Shown here: positions 8,499 through 18,819 of the stretch, piece after piece
Layout of the letters: the number at the start of each line of letters is the position of its first letter
Position numbering within the stretch: the stretch's first letter is position 1
Source of the DNA: Campylobacteraceae bacterium
GTDB taxonomy: Bacteria; Campylobacterota; Campylobacteria; Campylobacterales; JALSKU01
Direction: 5' to 3'
DNA: 37,928 bases
NCBI GenBank assembly: GCA_026993075.1
Contig: JALWUQ010000074.1
Span: forward strand, 1 to 37,928
Notes under the pieces: model-generated
Told to the model about the DNA's origin: nothing
Databases searched by the model: none
Seen by the model: only the letters and a program-made list of their open reading frames with translations
Made by a program: the position numbers and the translations under genes

Positions 8499-8723
8499 TT
8501 ATTTATTGTTAACTTCCGACATACTGCATTTAGCTTCATATTTTTTATTTTTTATCTTTAAAAGAGACTCTTTTGTATAAGTAAGTATTTTTTTTTGATC
8601 AGCTATTGGCTCCATTAGTCTGTTTTTTTCTGTTAAAGGTATGGATTGATCTTCAACAATATTTAAAATATCTTTTTGTAATCTGTTATTATACTCATCG
8701 ATTTGTTTCAGTATTATTTCCAT
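8499..8723 (-). CDS. Small hypothetical coiled-coil-like protein
   Basis: ORF listed to 8759, but internal ATG at 8723 has a GAGGA RBS (AAGAGGATAACATG); 74 aa. Confidence 0.5.
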   Translation of the reverse strand: MEIILKQIDEYNNRLQKDILNIVEDQSIPLTEKNRLMEPIADQKKILTYTKESLLKIKNKKYEAKCSMSEVNNK

Positions 8724-8817
8724 GTTATCCTCTTTTTTATAATGACTAACCTTACGCACTAAAGCTATGAAAAGAAGAGCTTTTCGAGAAAAAAGTGCAT
8801 AAAATCAGATAATTATA

Positions 8818-9699
8818 CTATATTTTTACTTTTTTTCTTTGTATTATCAAGCCTAAAAATATAAAAATAAGTGCAATAATTGTTGAAGTTTCTATTTTTT
8901 CTCCGACGATAAAATGTATAAATATCAAAGATAAAAAAGGAGATAGAAATATCAAATTGGCTGTTTTGCTTGTGCTTTTGCTATATTTTAATGCTTTAAG
9001 CCATAATACATATGTTACTCCCATTTCAAAAAATCCCACATACGCAGATGACAATACAGCTTTTATGTTAAGTGGTTGAAAATGACTAAATGAAATAAAA
9101 TAAATAAGTATTAATATAACTCCGATTAAAAAGTTGCAAAACAGCCCTATAACAGGATCAACTTTTGATTTTGTATTAAATATCCAATAAAACGACCAAA
9201 GTATTGTACTAAAAAGTGCTAAAAAAACTCCATAACTATTTGAAAAATGAAGTGTAAAAATATTTCCTTTGGTTGCTATTATCAAAACTCCAAAATATGC
9301 AATAATACCTGCTAAAATGTCATAAACAGAAAGTTTATGTTTTAAAAAAATAACAGATAGGTATGAGAGAGTTAATGCCCATGTGTAATTTATGGACTGA
9401 GCTTCTTGAGCAGGAAGCAAGTTATAAGCTTTAAATAAAACAAGATAGTAAAGAAACGGATTTATAGCTCCGAGTACCAAAATAAGAATAAAATGTTCTT
9501 TTAGATAATTAAAAGCGATTTTTATCTTTTTTTTTACAAGTAACACGGTCGTTAAGAACAGAAGTGAAGTCAAAGATGAATATAAAAGAAGCTCAACAGG
9601 AGATAGCACTCTCAAAGATATTTTAAATGCAGTAGCAACTGTTGACCACAGTATCACGGCACTTAGAGCAAAGATATAAGAGAGTCTTTGGTTTTGCAT
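8818..9699 (-). CDS. EamA/DMT-superfamily transporter
   Basis: 293 aa, about 10 TM segments, EamA-like repeats ('YIFALSAVILWSTVATAFK', 'ALFSTILWSFYWIF'). Confidence 0.82.
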   Translation of the reverse strand: MQNQRLSYIFALSAVILWSTVATAFKISLRVLSPVELLLYSSLTSLLFLTTVLLVKKKIKIAFNYLKEHFILILVLGAINPFLYYLVLFKAYNLLPAQEAQSINYTWALTLSYLSVIFLKHKLSVYDILAGIIAYFGVLIIATKGNIFTLHFSNSYGVFLALFSTILWSFYWIFNTKSKVDPVIGLFCNFLIGVILILIYFISFSHFQPLNIKAVLSSAYVGFFEMGVTYVLWLKALKYSKSTSKTANLIFLSPFLSLIFIHFIVGEKIETSTIIALIFIFLGLIIQRKKVKI

Positions 9700-9799
9700 A
9701 AATTTAATATGATAGGTTGATTAGAGCGATGATGCTCAAATTGCATTTAAAAAATAAAAAAACAGGCATTAAAAATAAAATTATTCTTTTCATGGAAAG

Positions 9800-10114
9800 T
9801 TATATATCACATTTTGTTTTAAAATCCGGTATATCAAGTTCTAAAAATCCTATCTCTTTTAAAATATGTTGCCTAAATTCATCAAGTGGAGATCTTATAC
9901 TGTAGTATGCCCACCTTCCTTTTCTGCTAACTTTTAAAAAACCGGCTTCTTTTAAAATGTTAAGATGTCTTGAAATGCGAGATTGTATCATGCTAAATGA
10001 AGTCTGTATATCGCATACACAAATATTTTTATTTATATAGATAAATCTAAGTATTCTTATTCTTGTTTCATCATTGACGCTACTAATTGTTTTTAAAAAT
10101 GTATTCATTCGCAT
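9800..10114 (-). CDS. ArsR-family transcriptional regulator with CVCD metalloid-type motif
   Basis: 'NICVCDIQTSFSMIQSRISRHLNILKEAGFLKVSRKGRWAYYSI', wHTH closely resembling E. coli-type ArsR. Confidence 0.88.
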   Translation of the reverse strand: MRMNTFLKTISSVNDETRIRILRFIYINKNICVCDIQTSFSMIQSRISRHLNILKEAGFLKVSRKGRWAYYSIRSPLDEFRQHILKEIGFLELDIPDFKTKCDI

Positions 10115-10120
10115 AGCCTT

Positions 10121-10555
10121 TTAGATAAAATTAGTTACTGTGTTGATGATAGAATGTTTATCAAGTGCACCGGAAACTCTGTGAACTTCAGTTTTGTTTT
10201 TAAAGATTATGGTAGTGGGGATGCCTCTTATACCAAATCTTTGAGATAAATAAGGATATTCCTCGGTATTGACTTTTACAAATACCGCTTTAAGCGGAAA
10301 CTTTTTTGCCGCAGCTTCAAAGTTTGGTGCCATCATTTTACAAGGTCCGCACCACGGAGCCCAAAAATCAACTACAACAGGGATATCACTATTTTGTATA
10401 ATTTTATCAAAATCATTATCTCCAATAGAGATAGGATGAGTCTCTAAAAGAGATTTGCCACAATTTCCACAGTTTGCTTTTTTAATCTCTTTATTTTTAG
10501 GAATTGCATTTATCTTTTTGCAATATGGGCAAACAACTTTTATCTTATTATCCAT
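10121..10555 (-). CDS. trxC: Thioredoxin 2 (TrxC-like) with N-terminal zinc-binding motif
   Basis: WCGPC active site; N-terminal CPYC...CGNC. Confidence 0.88.
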   Translation of the reverse strand: MDNKIKVVCPYCKKINAIPKNKEIKKANCGNCGKSLLETHPISIGDNDFDKIIQNSDIPVVVDFWAPWCGPCKMMAPNFEAAAKKFPLKAVFVKVNTEEYPYLSQRFGIRGIPTTIIFKNKTEVHRVSGALDKHSIINTVTNFI

Positions 10556-10581
10556 TATAAACCTCCTAAATTGATTTTTAA

Positions 10582-11295
10582 TTATATCATATTTTTATTG
10601 GCAGAAGTATCTACGGATATGACTTTTTTATTTTTTATTTTCAGCACTCTATCACACAAAGGAAGCATCGATTCATCGTGAGTTACCATAACAACAGCAA
10701 CATTTTGATCTATTGCGATTTTTTTTAACATTTTTACAACATCTATTGATCTTGTTATATCAAGAGCGGCAGTCGGCTCATCTGCTAAAATAATTTCTGG
10801 TTTATTTGCTAAAGCTCTCGCTATCGCCACTCTTTGGTTTTGCCCGCCTGAGAGCGAAGAGGGCATCGCATAAGCTTTGCCGGCAATGTCAAAATAATCA
10901 AGAAGCTCCATTGCTGTTTCTTTTGATTCTTTTTTTGATTTTCCATTGGTTTGAGGAAGCAGGGTAACATTTTCTAAAACATTTAAAAATGGTATAAGAT
11001 AATGAGCTTGAAAAATGAAGCCTATTTTTTCTCTTCGTATTTTTCTTGTTTGTTTAGTCAGCCATTTATTTTCATAAACTTTTTCATCGCCTATGTAAAT
11101 TATACCGCTTGTAGGTGTTTCAACACACCCTATCATCATAAGAAGCGTAGTTTTTCCAGCCCCGCTAGGAGCTATAAGAGCAACAAGTTCACCTTTGTTT
11201 ATAGTAAACGATGCCCCGTCAATCACTGTTATTTCACTTTCACCTTTTCCGAATTTTTTTACAATATTTTCAATTTTTATACTCTGTTTGTTCAT
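10582..11295 (-). CDS. ABC transporter ATP-binding protein (MacB/DevA/LolD-like)
   Basis: Walker A APSGAGKTT, signature LSGGQNQR, Walker B IILADEPT. Confidence 0.93.
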   Translation of the reverse strand: MNKQSIKIENIVKKFGKGESEITVIDGASFTINKGELVALIAPSGAGKTTLLMMIGCVETPTSGIIYIGDEKVYENKWLTKQTRKIRREKIGFIFQAHYLIPFLNVLENVTLLPQTNGKSKKESKETAMELLDYFDIAGKAYAMPSSLSGGQNQRVAIARALANKPEIILADEPTAALDITRSIDVVKMLKKIAIDQNVAVVMVTHDESMLPLCDRVLKIKNKKVISVDTSANKNMI

Positions 11296-11296
11296 G

Positions 11297-12442
11297 CTAT
11301 CCTCCTATTGCCGAAGCAGGGTCTGCTTTTATGACCTTTCTGATAGCTACTAATGAAGCTAAAACAGATGCGATGATTATAACTATAAAAAGCCCCCATG
11401 CATCGGGAGTTTCCAAAACAACTCTCTTTGGAAATTTATTATAAATCAAATGAGCAAAAATATTTCCGAAAATAAAAGCTAAAACACCAAGAAGCATAGT
11501 TTCTTGAGCTATCATTTTAACTATCATATTGTTTGGGATACCTATAAGTTTCATTATAGCTATCTCTTTCATCTTCTCTAAAGTCATAGTGTATATGATA
11601 AGAGATATAATGATAGTGGAAACCACAACTAAAATAGCTGTAAACATGCCAATTTGTTTGGAAGCGGTTTTGATAACATTTTGGGTAAGTATAGCTGTTT
11701 GTTGTGCCTGGGTATATACACTTTTATGTTGATATTTTCTTATCTCATTCGCTATGATTTCTGGTGAGTAACCTGTTCTTATAGTTGCAACTATTGCATT
11801 TACCAAATGAGAATTTCTATTTACTATCCCTCTTAATCTATCATTTCTAATACGGTTGTTGGAGAATAAAAACTGTAACTCTTGAGCATCTTTTAAACTC
11901 ATATAAACAAGTGGCGAACCACCTGAGGCTACAGTACCGTGAGTTATGCCAACAACTTTAAACCTGTGCCTTCCAAGATGTATGTAATTATTTAGTTTAA
12001 AACCTGTTTTATCACTTACTACTATCTCATAATGATCTCTGCGTAAAGTTCTACCTGCTATAATCCTTGAAGGGTTTATAGGAGAAATGCTACCATAAGG
12101 ATCAAAACCGACAGCTGTAACTCTTATGGGTTTAGTAGCGGTGGGAAGTTGTATATTTTGAAAAGTCAAAGCCCCTGTTTTGTCTATGCCATTAACTGCA
12201 CGGATTATATCTTTTAAGTCTTCATGCACTCTTGAACTTTCTGCAAAAGGCCCTAAGGTATTTTGCTGGACTATCCACATATCAGCTCCTATATCATTGA
12301 TAAGCACTTTGGCATCTGATATCATCCCTCGATAGACTCCTATCATGATAAGCACAATTCCAAGCAACATTCCCACACCCATAGCGGTAACGATAAATTT
12401 ACCCAAAGTATGAGAAACATCTTTTTGAGCTAAATTTATCAT
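11297..12442 (-). CDS. ABC transporter permease (FtsX/MacB/DevC-like)
   Basis: N-terminal TM, large periplasmic domain, three C-terminal TMs; adjacent to ATPase. Confidence 0.88.
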   Translation of the reverse strand: MINLAQKDVSHTLGKFIVTAMGVGMLLGIVLIMIGVYRGMISDAKVLINDIGADMWIVQQNTLGPFAESSRVHEDLKDIIRAVNGIDKTGALTFQNIQLPTATKPIRVTAVGFDPYGSISPINPSRIIAGRTLRRDHYEIVVSDKTGFKLNNYIHLGRHRFKVVGITHGTVASGGSPLVYMSLKDAQELQFLFSNNRIRNDRLRGIVNRNSHLVNAIVATIRTGYSPEIIANEIRKYQHKSVYTQAQQTAILTQNVIKTASKQIGMFTAILVVVSTIIISLIIYTMTLEKMKEIAIMKLIGIPNNMIVKMIAQETMLLGVLAFIFGNIFAHLIYNKFPKRVVLETPDAWGLFIVIIIASVLASLVAIRKVIKADPASAIGG

Positions 12443-13584
12443 AAATGCAGACTCATACCCTCTTTAAGAGGTTTATTTTTTGGAGATGCAATTAGTAACT
12501 TAGTATTATCTTTGATGCCTGATATTCCGATATAGTTTTCGCCTCTTGCTATGATTTTTATACTTTGGAAGTGTGCTTTATTGTTTTTTACTATCCAAAT
12601 ACCGGGTTTTTCATCTTTATATACTATCAAGTTTGCAGGAACTCTCAATAGTTTTTTAAATTGTTTTGTAATTATGACAACCTGGGCTTGTTCATTTATG
12701 TAAAAAGGAATAGGCAGTTTATCAAAAGCAACATCCACTTCTCTTTCCAATGTTACAGGGTCGCTTTGGGCTACAATCCTTTTGACATAGCCTTTAAATT
12801 TTTTATTTTGTTTGGAGCGAAGTGTTATGATGGCTTTTTGCCCGACTTTTATATCTGTGCTTATTTTTTCATCAATATATGTTTTTATCCATACAGTTTT
12901 AGGATCAACTATTTCTAAAATTGTTTGATTAGGGAGTACGGCTTGATGCGTTTGTATATTTTTAGATATAACAAACCCATTAACCGGAGAATAGATTTTG
13001 TATCTTGATATTCTCGTTTGCAAAGAATCGACTGCTTTTTTGGCTATTTTGATCCCTATTTTCGCAGAATTTATACGGGCTTTTGTGACTTCTATTTGTG
13101 CTTTTATCTGTGATAAATCAGATTTTGCCTTATCGTATTCAGCTTTAGATACAAAAGATTGTTTTTTTAATTTATCATATCTTTTAAATGTGATAAGAGC
13201 AAGTGATTTTTGTGCTAAAAATACTTTGAGCTCTTTTTGTGATGCTATAAAGTCGGATTTTGCTTTATTGACCCCAAGCTTTGCCTCTTTTAAAAGTTCC
13301 GGAAGATTAACTTCATCCATTACCACCAAAAGGTCACCTTTTTTGACCCACCTTCCCTCATCAGTTAGTATGGACAATACCTTTGCACTAACTCCCGCAT
13401 TTATAGAGTATATATTTTTTGCACCTTCATTTCCTATACCAAATACCTTAACACTTATATTTCCTTTTTTAGGAAGAGTTGTTTTGTAAGTGATTTTAGG
13501 TATATAAATTTTATTATAAAATAAAAATCCACCAATGCCTATTATTGCTAAGATTACAAGATATTTTACTATTTTATTTATCAT
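12439..13584 (-). CDS. HlyD/MacA-like periplasmic adaptor subunit
   Basis: Lipoyl/beta-barrel pattern 'VSAKVLSILTDEGRWVKKGDLLVVMDEV', long coiled coil, ATGA overlap with permease. Confidence 0.88.
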   Translation of the reverse strand: MINKIVKYLVILAIIGIGGFLFYNKIYIPKITYKTTLPKKGNISVKVFGIGNEGAKNIYSINAGVSAKVLSILTDEGRWVKKGDLLVVMDEVNLPELLKEAKLGVNKAKSDFIASQKELKVFLAQKSLALITFKRYDKLKKQSFVSKAEYDKAKSDLSQIKAQIEVTKARINSAKIGIKIAKKAVDSLQTRISRYKIYSPVNGFVISKNIQTHQAVLPNQTILEIVDPKTVWIKTYIDEKISTDIKVGQKAIITLRSKQNKKFKGYVKRIVAQSDPVTLEREVDVAFDKLPIPFYINEQAQVVIITKQFKKLLRVPANLIVYKDEKPGIWIVKNNKAHFQSIKIIARGENYIGISGIKDNTKLLIASPKNKPLKEGMSLHL

Positions 13585-14837
13585 TAAAATTCCCCTTTTA
13601 AATATTTAAGTCTGGCTATTGCTATACTTTTTGCATAATAAGCTTCTAAAACCCCTAATTTTGAATTTAATATAACCGAGATGGCATCTAAAACTTCTAC
13701 ATAGGTTGCAAGTCCTACTTTGTATCTTCCTTCTATAACTTTTTTTGTTTCATTTGCGGAAAATAATTGTGCTTTTTTTGCCTTTATGGTTTTTTTGTAT
13801 TCTTTTATATCATTTAACAGACCGTCAATCTCATCTTTTAATTCTAAAATTTTTGAATTTTTTTGTTCTTTTGCCAACTCAAAAGCAAGTTGGGCTTTTT
13901 GCTCTTGTGCATTTAGTCTTCCACCACTATATAAAGGTATGCTAAGTGTTAAACCGATGAGTTTTGAGTCATAATTATTTAAAGTGCCAAGTCTATTGTA
14001 TGAAGCAATTAAATTAACAGAACCATACTTTGAAGCTTGAGATGATTTGTGAAGTAACTTGTTTTTTTGTATATTTTGCTCTTGTATTTTTATTTGATAA
14101 TTACTCTTTAGTATCTCTTTTTCTATATTCGGATTATACTTGAAATCTTGTTTAATGATATTTATTTGAAGCTTTACATCATTGGGTATTTTTTCTCCCA
14201 TATACAAAGATAGCGAGTCTTTAGCTTTTGTGAATGAAGTTTTGGCTATGGCTAAATTGTCTTTTGCTTGGTAAAAAGCAGACAAAAAACGACTCTCATC
14301 AGCTTTTGTTTTGAGCCCATGTCGTGCCATAGCTTTTGCTTGAAGATACAATGCTTGTTTTGATTCTAAGTCTTTTTCTCTAACTTTTATAGCCTCTTTT
14401 TGTACGACCATGAGCTCATAAAGAGATTTGACTTTGTATGCTAGTAAAATTTTTGCTTCTTTTAATGACAATTTTGATATATCTTCATCAAATTTAAATG
14501 CTTCAACCATGTACTTTGTCTTTTTAAAATCCCAAATTTTTTGTTTTAAAGATATTCCTACACTCCATCCGTTATCATTTATAGTTTTAAAATGATTATT
14601 TGATGTAATTGGATAAGTTTGAGTTATATTGTATCCTGCTTGGAGATTTATTTGAGGTAAATTATCGGCATTTGCAGATTGATAACTTTTTCGAGACTGT
14701 TTTATTTTAAGCATAAAACTTTTTATGTCTGGGTGATTTAAAAGAGTTTTTTTTATACTCTCTTTTATAGTCAGTGTATTTGCATAAAGAATTCCGTTTA
14801 TTAAAATTATTGCTATGATAAATATAACTTTTTTCAT
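13584..14837 (-). CDS. TolC-family outer membrane efflux protein
   Basis: N-terminal signal peptide, repeated coiled-coil TolC pattern ('LTLSIPLYSGGRLNAQEQKAQLAFE'). Confidence 0.88.
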   Translation of the reverse strand: MKKVIFIIAIILINGILYANTLTIKESIKKTLLNHPDIKSFMLKIKQSRKSYQSANADNLPQINLQAGYNITQTYPITSNNHFKTINDNGWSVGISLKQKIWDFKKTKYMVEAFKFDEDISKLSLKEAKILLAYKVKSLYELMVVQKEAIKVREKDLESKQALYLQAKAMARHGLKTKADESRFLSAFYQAKDNLAIAKTSFTKAKDSLSLYMGEKIPNDVKLQINIIKQDFKYNPNIEKEILKSNYQIKIQEQNIQKNKLLHKSSQASKYGSVNLIASYNRLGTLNNYDSKLIGLTLSIPLYSGGRLNAQEQKAQLAFELAKEQKNSKILELKDEIDGLLNDIKEYKKTIKAKKAQLFSANETKKVIEGRYKVGLATYVEVLDAISVILNSKLGVLEAYYAKSIAIARLKYLKGEF

Positions 14838-14916
14838 TATTTTCCTTGGGTTTATAGTAAATTTATGGCGTAATTATACACTATGTATGTTAGCTTATCG
14901 TTATTTTACTTCCTTG

Positions 14917-15987
14917 TTAAAATATCAAGATAAAACAATTTTCATTTTTATTGGAATTGACTTCTATCTTAATATTCATAGCATCGCAAAGTCTTTTGAC
15001 TATATCAAGCCCTATGCCGCTGCTGCCTTGAAGACTATAGTCTCTATTAAATACTTTACCTGTCTCTTTTATTTCAATTCCGCTATTTTCAATATATAAT
15101 CTATTTTTTTTCACATAGATTTTCACATATCCGTCTAAAGTGTTATACTTGCAGGCATTTGAGATGAGATTATGTAAAACTTGCTTAAGGGCATCTGTAT
15201 TTGTTTTTGCAAATAATGTATCACAATATAATTTAAAGTTTATATGAGGATAATTTGGTTGATGAAGTTGCAGAACATCCTTTACGACATTACAGATATT
15301 TACATAGGTTACTTGAAAAGTTTTTTTCTCTAAGAGAATTGTTAAATTCTCTCTAAGTTCTGAAATTGTTTCTATGCTTTTTTTCAATCTTTTTATTGCT
15401 TTTGTCTCTTTTGTGTGATGATTTTTTTCTAAAAGCTTTATATTTAGTTTCATAGCAGTTATAGGCGTATTTATATCATGTATCAAATCTTTTGCAAATT
15501 TGTCCAAAGTGTCTATGCTTTCTTCCAAAGGTTTTAATGCACTTTTTGCCAGATAGTAGCTGACGATAGCAAAAATAAGTAAAAGTAAAAGTTGAATTAG
15601 GATGATTTTTAATTTCAAATCAAAAAGTTTTTGCTCAAATCTTGTTTTTGATTTGTAAATTACAAGATATAAATACTTTTGTCTTGTGGGGATAAATTTT
15701 ATAAATTCATTTTTTGTTATTTTAAAATTTTTTATATCTATGTAAATTCCATTTTGTTTTATATAACTATGATGAAACATACTTTTAAATTTTTCTATAT
15801 TTTCACCTTTTTTTATTCGTCTTGCATACTCTATTAAAGAGAAATTCTCAGCCTTTAAAAGTTGTCCTTTTATCTCTTTAAAATAAAAAAAACCGGCAAT
15901 AAGTATTAAAATCGCAACACTTAAAAAGTATATTATAAAAAACTTCAAAAAAGCTGTTTTTTTATGATGAAGCAAGACGGTATCCAA
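14917..15987 (-). CDS. Two-component sensor histidine kinase
   Basis: Two TMs, H-box DLIHDINTPITAMK, N-box LISNACKYN, G-box GIGLDIVKRL; overlaps response regulator by 26 nt. Confidence 0.9.
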   Translation of the reverse strand: MDTVLLHHKKTAFLKFFIIYFLSVAILILIAGFFYFKEIKGQLLKAENFSLIEYARRIKKGENIEKFKSMFHHSYIKQNGIYIDIKNFKITKNEFIKFIPTRQKYLYLVIYKSKTRFEQKLFDLKLKIILIQLLLLLIFAIVSYYLAKSALKPLEESIDTLDKFAKDLIHDINTPITAMKLNIKLLEKNHHTKETKAIKRLKKSIETISELRENLTILLEKKTFQVTYVNICNVVKDVLQLHQPNYPHINFKLYCDTLFAKTNTDALKQVLHNLISNACKYNTLDGYVKIYVKKNRLYIENSGIEIKETGKVFNRDYSLQGSSGIGLDIVKRLCDAMNIKIEVNSNKNENCFILIF

Positions 15988-16615
15988 TACCTTTTATAGT
16001 TACTATGGGAAGCCCTATCTTTCGCAATTTGTTGATATGTACTCTTAACGCTCCACTACCTACATCTTTGTTGTAATATAGCTCATCAAAAATATATTCT
16101 TTACTTATCGTTTTATTCAAGTTCTTAAAAAAAAGTAGTGTCAATTTTAACTCATAAGGAGTCATCGCTATAAAGTTATTATCATAATAGAGTTCATTTT
16201 TATCTATTATAAAACAAAACTTATCTATCTTTATCTCATTGTCATAAGTGTTGTATTGCCTTTTTAAGATCGCTTTAATCCGTACAAGAAGTTCATCAAA
16301 ATCAAAAGGTTTTTTTATGTAATCATCAGCTCCGGATTTAAAGCCAAGAGATAAAGATGCTATATCGTCCAATGCCGTAAGGAAAATTGCAGGAGTTTCA
16401 TCACCACTTTCTCTTAAATTACGCAATAATTCAAAACCATTGATAAAAGGAACATTTACATCAAATAAGAACATATCAAATTTTTGTTCATAAGTTTTAT
16501 CGATCGCCTCTTCCCCGTCTTTTACATGAGTAATGGCAAAATTCTCACACTCCAATAATTCTATAAGAGATTCACTTAAAACTTTGTCATCTTCAAGTAG
16601 TAAAATCTTTGTCAT
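15962..16615 (-). CDS. OmpR-family response regulator
   Basis: Receiver 'LLEDDKVLSESL...FLFDVNVPFINGFELL...KKPFDFDELL', C-terminal winged helix. Confidence 0.92.
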   Translation of the reverse strand: MTKILLLEDDKVLSESLIELLECENFAITHVKDGEEAIDKTYEQKFDMFLFDVNVPFINGFELLRNLRESGDETPAIFLTALDDIASLSLGFKSGADDYIKKPFDFDELLVRIKAILKRQYNTYDNEIKIDKFCFIIDKNELYYDNNFIAMTPYELKLTLLFFKNLNKTISKEYIFDELYYNKDVGSGALRVHINKLRKIGLPIVTIKGIGYRLASS

Positions 16616-16626
16616 TTGCTTGCCTA

Positions 16627-16635
16627 TGGTATAAT
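16627..16635 (+). promoter_or_regulatory. Extended -10 promoter TGGTATAAT placed 6 nt before an ATG
   Basis: Sequence TATGGTATAATATCATCATG; predicted transcription start falls at about the A of ATG 16642. Confidence 0.5.
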
Positions 16636-16641
16636 ATCATC

Positions 16642-17319
16642 ATGTTATTATATCGAAAAAATTATTTGGAGTTTGATTATACTCATATAATCAAGCCGAA
16701 ACTAAAAAATATTTATATTCAAGTAAGTAAAAACGGTGAAGTAATTTTAAAAAGTTCGCCATATAGAAAAAACGAAGCCGTAAAATTATTGGAACAAAAA
16801 AAAGAGTGGGTTATAAAGAGTGTCGAAAAGGTAAAAAATAGAGTTTCAAAAGAAAATAGATATATAAATAAAGGCTCTATCTTTTATCTTGGTAAAAAAT
16901 ACCCACTCTTTTTTTATAAGCAAGATTGTAAAAAAACATATCTTTTGTTTGACAAAAAAGAGTTTAAATATTTTTATAAAGATACTTTTGCTGATTGTGA
17001 AAAAAGAGTTGAGGAATTTTATAAAAAAGAAGCAAAAAAGATTTTTAATGACAGGATAAAATTCTATAGTGATAAACTAAGTTTATACCCCAAGGAGATA
17101 AAGTTCAGAAAAACAAAAAGAAGACTCGGATGTTGCACGGGCGATAATACTCTTAGTTTTAACTATTTGTGCATTAAACTTGCATTAGAAGAGATTGACT
17201 ATATAATAGTACATGAGCTTTCTCACATAAAGCATAAAAATCACTCTAAAGAATTTTGGAAGCAAGTAGCAAAAGAGTTCCCTGACTTTAAAAAAATAAG
17301 AAGTTTCATTACTCTTTAG
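16642..17319 (+). CDS. YgjP/M48-like (DUF45) metallopeptidase
   Basis: 'IIVHELSHIKHKNHSKEFW' HExxH metallopeptidase motif of YgjP/SprT-like; ATG at 16642 preferred over upstream 16609. Confidence 0.82.
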   Translation: MLLYRKNYLEFDYTHIIKPKLKNIYIQVSKNGEVILKSSPYRKNEAVKLLEQKKEWVIKSVEKVKNRVSKENRYINKGSIFYLGKKYPLFFYKQDCKKTYLLFDKKEFKYFYKDTFADCEKRVEEFYKKEAKKIFNDRIKFYSDKLSLYPKEIKFRKTKRRLGCCTGDNTLSFNYLCIKLALEEIDYIIVHELSHIKHKNHSKEFWKQVAKEFPDFKKIRSFITL

Positions 17320-18700
17320 GAGTATTGTCCTCATCTTTTTTTAATTTTTTCTTTGAACCCCATCTTTCTCTTAATTTATTTAAAGTTACTGATTGTGTGC
17401 CAACTACTTTTGTATGTTCTATATCATGTCCAGTCGGTACTTCTAAGTATTGAGATTTTTTAAAAGCTAATATTTGAGAAGGATAGATACTTCTGTGTCC
17501 TGTTATAAGATAGGCTATGATGGATGATATGGCTGCATAGTGTGCGGTTTGTATGCCAAAAAGCTCCAGTGCCATTATAGTGGCTGCTATTGGTGTATTC
17601 GCAGCCCCTGCTACGATGCTTACAAGTCCAAGAGCTGCGAAAAACTGTACATTTCCGCCCAAGAGAGCACCTATGGTGTGTCCACTTGTTGAACCTATAA
17701 AAAATAGTGGGGTTATAACACCTCCGCTGCCTCCAAATCCTAAACTAAGACCTGTAAAAACTATTTTTAACAAGAAGTCATACCAATGTGTTCCTCCTCC
17801 TGTTGCATTATTGATACTATTTCCTATCTGTGCCATGCCAAGACCAAGATACTGATCTCCAAACATCAATGCAAGACCCACTAAAAAAAGACCACCTATT
17901 ATACTTTTTTGTATAAAATTTACAGGCAATTCTTCTTTTATAAACTTTCCTACACCATGAACAAAAGTTATGGTTAAGTCTGAGATAAGACCAAATAAAA
18001 TTCCTGCAATCACAACTTTTATAAAAAGTACTTCATTTAATCCATACTTTGGGAAAAAATCAAAATGAAAACTGATATATGGAGTTCCTATGGTTTCAGA
18101 AACTAAAAAAGAGGCGAAACCTGCTATGAAAGAGGGCAGGAGTACACTATATAAGATAGAACCTACGACTAAAACTTCTACCCCAAAAACTGCACCTGCT
18201 ATAGGAGTCCCAAAGACTGAGGCAAATCCTGCACTTATACCACATATTACTATAGCTTTTCTGTCTTCATTGCTAAATTTTAAAAAACCGGCTACTACTG
18301 AAGCGACTCCAGCACCTATTTGGGCACTTGGACCCTCTTTACCGACTGATCCTCCTGCGGCTATGGTTATGATAGTAGCTAAAATTTTGACAGGTATGAC
18401 CAATACATCGATTTTACCGCTTCTTTCATGAATAGCTTGAATAACTTTTTCTGTACCATGTCCTTCTGCATCCGGAGCAAATTTCATAACTAAATAAACA
18501 GAAATCAAAAGAGCTATAGGTAGGAAAAAGTAATAGTGAAACGGAAGTAAGCCTTGTCGATCTATAAAGTATTGTATAATTTTTAAAAAGATGGAAACAC
18601 CGGCACCAACAACTAAGCCTATAATAGTAGATAAAAAAAGCCATTTGGCTACACTAGCAAAAAGGGCTGTCTCTTCTGTAATTCTATTTCTTGAAAACAT
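17309..18700 (-). CDS. CLC-family chloride channel/transporter
   Basis: 'GGSVGKEGPSAQIGAG', 'GGSGGVITPLFFIGSTSG', 'GAANTPIAATIMALELFG'. Confidence 0.93.
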   Translation of the reverse strand: MFSRNRITEETALFASVAKWLFLSTIIGLVVGAGVSIFLKIIQYFIDRQGLLPFHYYFFLPIALLISVYLVMKFAPDAEGHGTEKVIQAIHERSGKIDVLVIPVKILATIITIAAGGSVGKEGPSAQIGAGVASVVAGFLKFSNEDRKAIVICGISAGFASVFGTPIAGAVFGVEVLVVGSILYSVLLPSFIAGFASFLVSETIGTPYISFHFDFFPKYGLNEVLFIKVVIAGILFGLISDLTITFVHGVGKFIKEELPVNFIQKSIIGGLFLVGLALMFGDQYLGLGMAQIGNSINNATGGGTHWYDFLLKIVFTGLSLGFGGSGGVITPLFFIGSTSGHTIGALLGGNVQFFAALGLVSIVAGAANTPIAATIMALELFGIQTAHYAAISSIIAYLITGHRSIYPSQILAFKKSQYLEVPTGHDIEHTKVVGTQSVTLNKLRERWGSKKKLKKDEDNTPKE

Positions 18701-18819
18701 ATAATACTCTTATAAAAATTTGTATGATTAACATTATGAGATTTTATCATCATAAAATTCTACAACTTTTTAGCTTAAAGATAAGAAGTATTGTCTGTTT
18801 TTACGGAAAATATTGGAGG

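Noticed and set aside
8761-8817. Small hairpin GAAAAG-AAGAG-CTTTTC
   Set aside because: Only a 6-bp A/T-rich stem without a convincing U-tract; expected by chance in AT-rich DNA.
9725-9738. GAGC-GATGAT-GCTC inverted repeat upstream of the DMT transporter gene
   Set aside because: 4-bp stem only; not distinguishable from chance.
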